Source of the DNA: Rosenbergiella australiborealis
Lineage (GTDB): Bacteria > Pseudomonadota > Gammaproteobacteria > Enterobacterales > Enterobacteriaceae
DNA length: 64,000 nucleotides
Direction: 5' to 3'
Assembly: GCF_018494035.1 (NCBI RefSeq)
Contig: NZ_JABBFO010000007.1
Location: 1 to 64,000, forward strand
Shown: positions 59,306 through 64,000 of the stretch, one piece after another
Position numbering within the stretch: the stretch's first letter is position 1
Layout of the letters: every line of letters starts with the position of its first letter
Notes under the pieces: model-generated
Database searches by the model: none
Seen by the model: only the letters and a program-made list of their open reading frames with translations
Told to the model about the DNA's origin: nothing
Translations under genes and position numbers: made by a program

Positions 59306-60208
59306 ATGTCTATACAAGAATCAAATAACACCATTGTGGTTTCTCAACTCCCCACACCCTTTCAAGAATTTAGACACTATTTTTGTCAAAATAAAGGTGC
59401 AGTAGTGGGTGCGATCTTTATTTCAGCAATGATGATATTGGCGATTTTTGCTAATTTTCTTGCGCCACACGGAGCCGCTGAACAGTTTAGGGATGCATTA
59501 CTCCATCCCCCAGCTTGGCAACAAGGTGGAAGCTGGCGTTTTGTCCTGGGCACAGATGATGTAGGTCGCGATATCTTGAGTCGTCTAATGTATGGTGCAA
59601 GATTATCATTGCTTGTCGGTTGTTTAGTTGTAGTACTTTCTCTGTTTTTTGGCGTGATATTAGGCTTAGTTGCAGGCTATTTTGGTGGTGCGATCGATGC
59701 CTTCATCATGCAGGTTGTCGATATTATGTTGGCCTTACCGAGTTTATTACTTGCGTTAGTGCTAGTGGCTATTTTTGGCCCGTCAATCTGGAATGCCTCC
59801 TTGGCATTAACTTTTGTCGCACTTCCTCACTATATCCGACTGACGCGAGCCGCGGTTTTGGTTGAGGCTCAGCGTGATTATGTTATCGCCTCAAATGTCG
59901 CAGGTGCGGGAGCATTACGACAAATGTTTGTCAATATTCTTCCCAACTGCCTAGCGCCTTTAATTGTGCAGGCATCTCTTGGTTTTTCTAATGCGATACT
60001 GGATATGGCTGCCCTTGGGTTTTTAGGAATGGGAGCACAACCGCCAACTCCTGAGTGGGGGACGATGCTTTCAGACGTCTTACAGTATGCAGCAAGTGCA
60101 TGGTGGGTCGTGACTTTTCCAGGTTTGGTCATTCTTTTGACAGTGCTTGCGTTTAATTTAGTCGGTGACGGCTTACGCGATGCCCTTGATCCCAAACTTA
60201 AACAATAA
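59306..60208 (+). CDS. dppC: Dipeptide ABC transporter permease DppC
   Basis: 300 residues, matching DppC. A cytoplasmic N-terminus, then six helices with a [19 protein letters not shown] segment and a coupling loop [25 protein letters not shown]. It pairs with DppB, nine bases downstream of it. Confidence 0.97.
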   Translation: MSIQESNNTIVVSQLPTPFQEFRHYFCQNKGAVVGAIFISAMMILAIFANFLAPHGAAEQFRDALLHPPAWQQGGSWRFVLGTDDVGRDILSRLMYGARLSLLVGCLVVVLSLFFGVILGLVAGYFGGAIDAFIMQVVDIMLALPSLLLALVLVAIFGPSIWNASLALTFVALPHYIRLTRAAVLVEAQRDYVIASNVAGAGALRQMFVNILPNCLAPLIVQASLGFSNAILDMAALGFLGMGAQPPTPEWGTMLSDVLQYAASAWWVVTFPGLVILLTVLAFNLVGDGLRDALDPKLKQ

Positions 60209-60219
60209 GGAGCATCGAT

Positions 60220-61209
60220 ATGACGTTATTAAATGTAGATAAATTATCGGTGCACTTTGGGAACGCCAATGCCCCCTTTAAAGCGGTCGATAGAATAAGT
60301 TATCAGGTAGAGAAAGGTGAAGTGGTTGGTATTGTTGGAGAATCGGGGTCTGGAAAATCAGTCAGCTCGTTAGCAATAATGGGGTTGATCGATTATCCAG
60401 GAGAGGTCATTGCGAATGACTTACATTTTGCAGGCGCCGATTTAAAGAAGGTATCCGCCAGACAACGACGTAAGTTAGTCGGCTCAGAAGTTGCGATGAT
60501 TTTTCAAGATCCAATGACGAGTTTGAATCCGTGCTATACCGTCGGATATCAAATTATGGAGGCGATTAAAGTTCATCAAGGCGGCAGTCGTCGTTCACGA
60601 AAACTCAAAGCGATCGCGTTACTTGAACGTGTCGGGATTCCTGACCCGAGTTCGCGACTATCCGTTTATCCGCATCAACTTTCTGGCGGTATGAGTCAAC
60701 GTATTATGATCGCGATGGCTATTGCGTGTAAGCCGAAATTACTTATTGCTGATGAACCTACTACCGCGCTTGACGTTACCATTCAAGCTCAAATTATCGA
60801 GCTGTTGCTGGAATTACAGCAGCAAGAGGATATGGCGTTAATGTTAATCACGCATGATCTTGCTTTAGTAGCTCAGTCGGCGCAAAAAATTATCGTAATG
60901 TATGCAGGCCAGTTAGTTGAAATGGGGCAAGCGTCAGATATTTTTTCTTCACCTCGCCATCCTTATACTCAGGCTTTACTTCGTGCTCTGCCTGAATTTT
61001 CTACTGATAAAGCGCGCCTCACATCGCTTCCAGGTGTCGTACCCGGTAAATATGACCGTCCAACGGGATGTTTATTAAGTCCTCGATGCCCTTACGCCAC
61101 GGAGAAATGTACTGAGCAAGAACCTCCTATGCTTGACATCGTCGGGCGAAAAGTTAAATGCCACTACCCGCTTGATATGCTAGGGAGTCCAAGTTATGAC
61201 GCAATCTAG
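60220..61209 (+). CDS. dppD: Dipeptide ABC transporter ATPase DppD
   Basis: 329 residues. Walker A GESGSGKS near residue 40, signature LSGGMSQR near 153, Walker [13 protein letters not shown] near 175. The C-terminal oligopeptide/dipeptide domain has the Cys motif [15 protein letters not shown], which may hold an Fe-S cluster as in related Dpp/Opp ATPases. It overlaps dppF by 14 bases. Confidence 0.97.
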   Translation: MTLLNVDKLSVHFGNANAPFKAVDRISYQVEKGEVVGIVGESGSGKSVSSLAIMGLIDYPGEVIANDLHFAGADLKKVSARQRRKLVGSEVAMIFQDPMTSLNPCYTVGYQIMEAIKVHQGGSRRSRKLKAIALLERVGIPDPSSRLSVYPHQLSGGMSQRIMIAMAIACKPKLLIADEPTTALDVTIQAQIIELLLELQQQEDMALMLITHDLALVAQSAQKIIVMYAGQLVEMGQASDIFSSPRHPYTQALLRALPEFSTDKARLTSLPGVVPGKYDRPTGCLLSPRCPYATEKCTEQEPPMLDIVGRKVKCHYPLDMLGSPSYDAI

Positions 61210-62188
61210 TCAACAAGAATTATTACTCGATGCACGCGGGTTGACGAAATATTACCCTGTTAAAAAAGGGATTTTTGGAAAGACCTTAGCCGTGAAAGCG
61301 CTTGATGGCGTTTCCTTTGAGCTTGCTCGAGGTAAAACACTTGCCGTAGTCGGGGAGTCAGGTTGTGGGAAATCGACCTTGGGGCGATTACTAACGATGA
61401 TTGAATCTCCCACTTCAGGTGAACTGTACTGGAACGGGCAAAACTTATTGCAGGTCGATCACCGTGCACAAGCATTACGCCGTCAAAAAATCCAAATTAT
61501 TTTTCAAAATCCTTATGCGTCATTAAACCCACGCAAGAAAATTAGCCAAATACTTGAAGAGCCATTGATTATTAATACCACCTTATCAAAGGAACAACGC
61601 CGAGAAAAGGTTTTGGCGATCATGGCGAAAGTTGGACTTAAGCGTGAACATTATGACCGTTATCCTCATATGTTTTCTGGGGGGCAACGTCAGCGTATTG
61701 CAATAGCTCGTGGTCTTATGCTGGAACCAGAAGTCTTGATTGCGGATGAACCTGTCTCCGCTCTTGACGTTTCGGTTAGAGCACAGGTGCTTAATTTAAT
61801 GATGGATTTACAGCAGGAGCTTGGTCTTTCTTACGTTTTTATTTCCCATGATCTCTCAGTCGTGGAGCATATTGCAGATGAAGTCATGGTGATGTATTTA
61901 GGCAAATGCGTTGAAAAAGGGTCGAAAGAAGCGATTTTTAGTCACCCTCAGCATCCTTATACCCAGGCGTTACTTTCTGCGACTCCGCGGTTGAATAACC
62001 ATGGTAAACAGGAACGTATAAAACTTACTGGTGAGCTTCCCAGCCCTTTAAACCCGCCAAAAGGTTGCGCGTTTGCAGCACGTTGCCGTTATAAAATGCC
62101 GGAATGCGAACAACACTCGCCACCCTTGCAGCAGTATTCTGCACAACAGGTAGCCTGTTATTACGTCCAGCAAAGAAAGGATGATTAA
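61196..62188 (+). CDS. dppF: Dipeptide ABC transporter ATPase DppF
   Basis: 330 residues. Walker [10 protein letters not shown] near residue 60, signature FSGGQRQR near 162, Walker [13 protein letters not shown] near 183, and C-terminal [15 protein letters not shown]. It forms the ATPase pair with DppD and ends the operon. No strong terminator is seen before hmsP. Confidence 0.97.
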   Translation: MTQSSQQELLLDARGLTKYYPVKKGIFGKTLAVKALDGVSFELARGKTLAVVGESGCGKSTLGRLLTMIESPTSGELYWNGQNLLQVDHRAQALRRQKIQIIFQNPYASLNPRKKISQILEEPLIINTTLSKEQRREKVLAIMAKVGLKREHYDRYPHMFSGGQRQRIAIARGLMLEPEVLIADEPVSALDVSVRAQVLNLMMDLQQELGLSYVFISHDLSVVEHIADEVMVMYLGKCVEKGSKEAIFSHPQHPYTQALLSATPRLNNHGKQERIKLTGELPSPLNPPKGCAFAARCRYKMPECEQHSPPLQQYSAQQVACYYVQQRKDD

Positions 62189-62348
62189 AATCACCATGAT
62201 TGAGCAAGGATGCTCAAACTCTATTAAAAAATTTACAAATAACTAACCAAAATAACCAGATTAATGGATAATTCCTGCTAACTAGGGTAAAAGGCTGAGA
62301 TATACTCAACAGCGAAACAAACCTGTAATTTAGAAGGATGGTTATCCA

Positions 62349-64000
62349 TTGCGCGTGCATCGCTCATTGACAATTAAACAAATGACAACGGTTTCTTCGG
62401 TTGTTCTTATTGTTGTCTGTATTTTTACGATTATTCAATTATTTCATTTTGTCGGGCAGCGACGTATTGAATACGCTCAACAAATGGAAAATATTGCCCA
62501 TACGATCCGTCAACCACTGTCGGATGCTGTTCTACGTGGGAATATCGTCGACGCTGAGCGGCTATTAAAGTCTCTTAAGCCCGCGGGTGTCTTAGGAAAG
62601 GCTGAAATCACGTTGCCAGATGACTTCAAGGCGTTACAAGTTGATTTCACGGATGCTGATTCCGACAACGTACCAACGTTAATTGCGCATTTATTTAATT
62701 TACCGGTTGTGATCGCCTTACCCCTTTATTCTCCTGAACATACAGGTATTCCTAAGCCTTTAGCTTCTCTCGTGTTAGAAGCTGATACCACACGTGTTTA
62801 CCAATTTATTCGCTCTACTATTGGTACGATGATTGTCACCTATTTATTGCTGGCACTCGTACTCTCTATTGCTATCAGCTGGTTTATTAACAGACTGGTC
62901 GTCTACCCTCTACGCTATGTGGCTCGTTCACTCCAAGACCTCCCTTACTGTGGTGTTGAGGCAGAGATTCCCTTACCAGAAGGCCATCGTGGCGATGAGA
63001 TTGGGGTATTAGTGCGCGGAATAAACCACCGACAACGAATGAGCGATACTATCTATCATCAGCTAGAGCAGCTCACTACCCACGACCCGCTGACTCAGCT
63101 ACCGAATCAGACTTTATTACTAGGCATCATCGAACAATACCTAGTACAGCATCCGATCAATGTTGCGGTGATGGTGATTAAAGTCAGCCCGTTGGACAGT
63201 CTGCTTGGTTCTGAACATCAACGAGAAGTGAAACGGATATTTGCGAAAAAAATTCGTCAGTTAGTCAATGACGATGTTTTAATTGGTCAATTGGCAGATA
63301 ATCAATTTATTCTTTTCTTCAAATATGTTCACCAGCCAGTGACGTTAATGAGCTATGCACAAGCCTATATTGAAGCGTTAATTAAACCTTTCCATGTGGA
63401 ACATTTTTATCTGCAATCACAAGTTAATATCGGTATTTCGTTTGCGAATTTAGTACCGATCACAGCCGAATCGCTTCTTGAGTCAGGTATTGCAGCAATG
63501 CACAGTGCGGTAGCAAAAGGCAGTAACCAAGCGTTATTTTTTGATCCGGAAATGACCGAAAAATCGTATCAGCGTCTTTTACAAATTAATGAGATCCTGA
63601 AAGGCATTCAGGACAAACACTACGCGCTTTTTCTACAACCTCAGATCGATATGCAAACGGGAAAATTAAGCGGTGCCGAAGCACTTCTACGTGTTTGCCG
63701 AGACGACGGCCACTATTCTCTTCCTGAAAATTTCATTACTACCGCAGAAGAAATTGGTGTTATGCCGGAAATTGGTCGCTGGGTATTTGAGGAGGCCTGT
63801 CGAATTCTTGCGAGCTGGCAACAGAAGGGAATCTATTTACCCTTAAGTGTCAATCTTTCCGCTGAGCAGCTAAGGGATAGTTCAACGATCGAGTATCTTA
63901 AGCAGTTACTCAACGAACACCAGATACGACCAGGGACATTCGTGTTGGAGATTACAGAAACGGCACAAATTACGGATGTTGCGTGGGTGATGAATGTACT
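62349..64000 (+). CDS. hmsP: c-di-GMP phosphodiesterase HmsP, 5' part
   Basis: 550 residues are in the window and the gene continues beyond it. A TTG start at 62349 with AGAAGGA upstream gives the start MRVHRSLTIKQM, matching E. coli PdeK (YhjK) and HmsP. Two membrane helices (about 14-34 and 156-182) flank a periplasmic sensor domain. A HAMP-like linker, a degenerate GGDEF domain (IGQLADNQFIL in place of the active motif) and an EAL domain with GAEALLRV (Glu444) follow. It is expected to hydrolyse c-di-GMP and limit biofilm. It lies downstream of dpp as in E. coli. Confidence 0.93.
   Translation, partial: MRVHRSLTIKQMTTVSSVVLIVVCIFTIIQLFHFVGQRRIEYAQQMENIAHTIRQPLSDAVLRGNIVDAERLLKSLKPAGVLGKAEITLPDDFKALQVDFTDADSDNVPTLIAHLFNLPVVIALPLYSPEHTGIPKPLASLVLEADTTRVYQFIRSTIGTMIVTYLLLALVLSIAISWFINRLVVYPLRYVARSLQDLPYCGVEAEIPLPEGHRGDEIGVLVRGINHRQRMSDTIYHQLEQLTTHDPLTQLPNQTLLLGIIEQYLVQHPINVAVMVIKVSPLDSLLGSEHQREVKRIFAKKIRQLVNDDVLIGQLADNQFILFFKYVHQPVTLMSYAQAYIEALIKPFHVEHFYLQSQVNIGISFANLVPITAESLLESGIAAMHSAVAKGSNQALFFDPEMTEKSYQRLLQINEILKGIQDKHYALFLQPQIDMQTGKLSGAEALLRVCRDDGHYSLPENFITTAEEIGVMPEIGRWVFEEACRILASWQQKGIYLPLSVNLSAEQLRDSSTIEYLKQLLNEHQIRPGTFVLEITETAQITDVAWVMNV

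Noticed and set aside
62200..62217. Hairpin TTGAGCA/TGCTCAA after dppF as operon terminator
   Set aside because: The stem is short and has no T-tract. It may be structural only.

Overview
The window is a piece of a gammaproteobacterial chromosome, clearly Enterobacterales. Nearly every gene has a close E. coli counterpart, and the blocks hdfR-maoP-yifB-ilvLGMEDA-ilvY-ilvC, yhjE-yhjD, gor-rlmJ-prlC-rsmJ-uspA-pitA-yhiN, glyQS, yibL/yiaF, tRNA-Pro and dppABCDF-hmsP are the E. coli 78-85 min region, rearranged and lightly pruned. Moderate GC and several accessory genes suggest a lineage such as Erwiniaceae; that placement is inference. The sequence is mostly conserved core chromosome: I see no prophage, no CRISPR array, no integrative element, and one decayed insertion sequence.

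Layout. 1-362: end of an rRNA operon (5S tail, tRNA-Asp, tRNA-Trp, terminator). 445-3756: hdfR, maoP, yifB, with an IS4-type remnant sitting in the terminator between maoP and yifB. 3903-13170: branched-chain amino acid locus with leader peptide and attenuator, ilvGMEDA, ilvY and ilvC, and readable IHF and IlvY sites. 13190-17925: yhjE, yhjD, and a divergent MocR regulator/LysE exporter pair. 17930-24473: mqo, a small membrane protein divergent from mntP with an MntR-type operator between them, an I42 protease inhibitor, an ABC exporter, yqhA and a DUF2946 protein. 24533-26233: a PepSY membrane protein that appears fused to a YnaJ/DUF2534 domain. 26262-36264: gor, rbn, rlmJ, prlC, rsmJ, uspA, pitA, yhiN. 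36370-43591: accessory metabolism (TDT-family transporter, aldo/keto reductase, FAH-family enzyme, ACS-family transporter with a LacI regulator, oxalate/formate-type transporter). 43588-45954: mmuPM under a MetJ-like operator. 46190-53277: class I fumarase, a VOC protein, glyQS, fdhD, sodA. 53371-56133: VirK/YbjX protein, yibL, yiaF, tRNA-Pro(UGG). 56396-64000: dppABCDF and the 5' part of hmsP, which runs off the window.

How the genes work together. ilvGMEDA plus ilvC is a complete isoleucine/valine pathway under three recognisable controls: attenuation by ilvL, an upstream IHF site, and IlvY on ilvC. mntP exports manganese under probable MntR control. The DUF2946 and PepSY genes are both rich in Met/His and look like a copper- or metal-linked membrane module. 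mmuP and mmuM import S-methylmethionine and use it to make methionine. dppABCDF is a complete dipeptide ABC importer with a GcvB-type sRNA target in its leader. hmsP would degrade c-di-GMP.

The points most worth a second look are the IS4 remnant inserted in a terminator loop, the PepSY-DUF2534 fusion, the shared MntR operator beside an unassigned small membrane protein, a YifB that has lost a conserved motif, and a GntR-like operator beside the LacI-regulated transporter.
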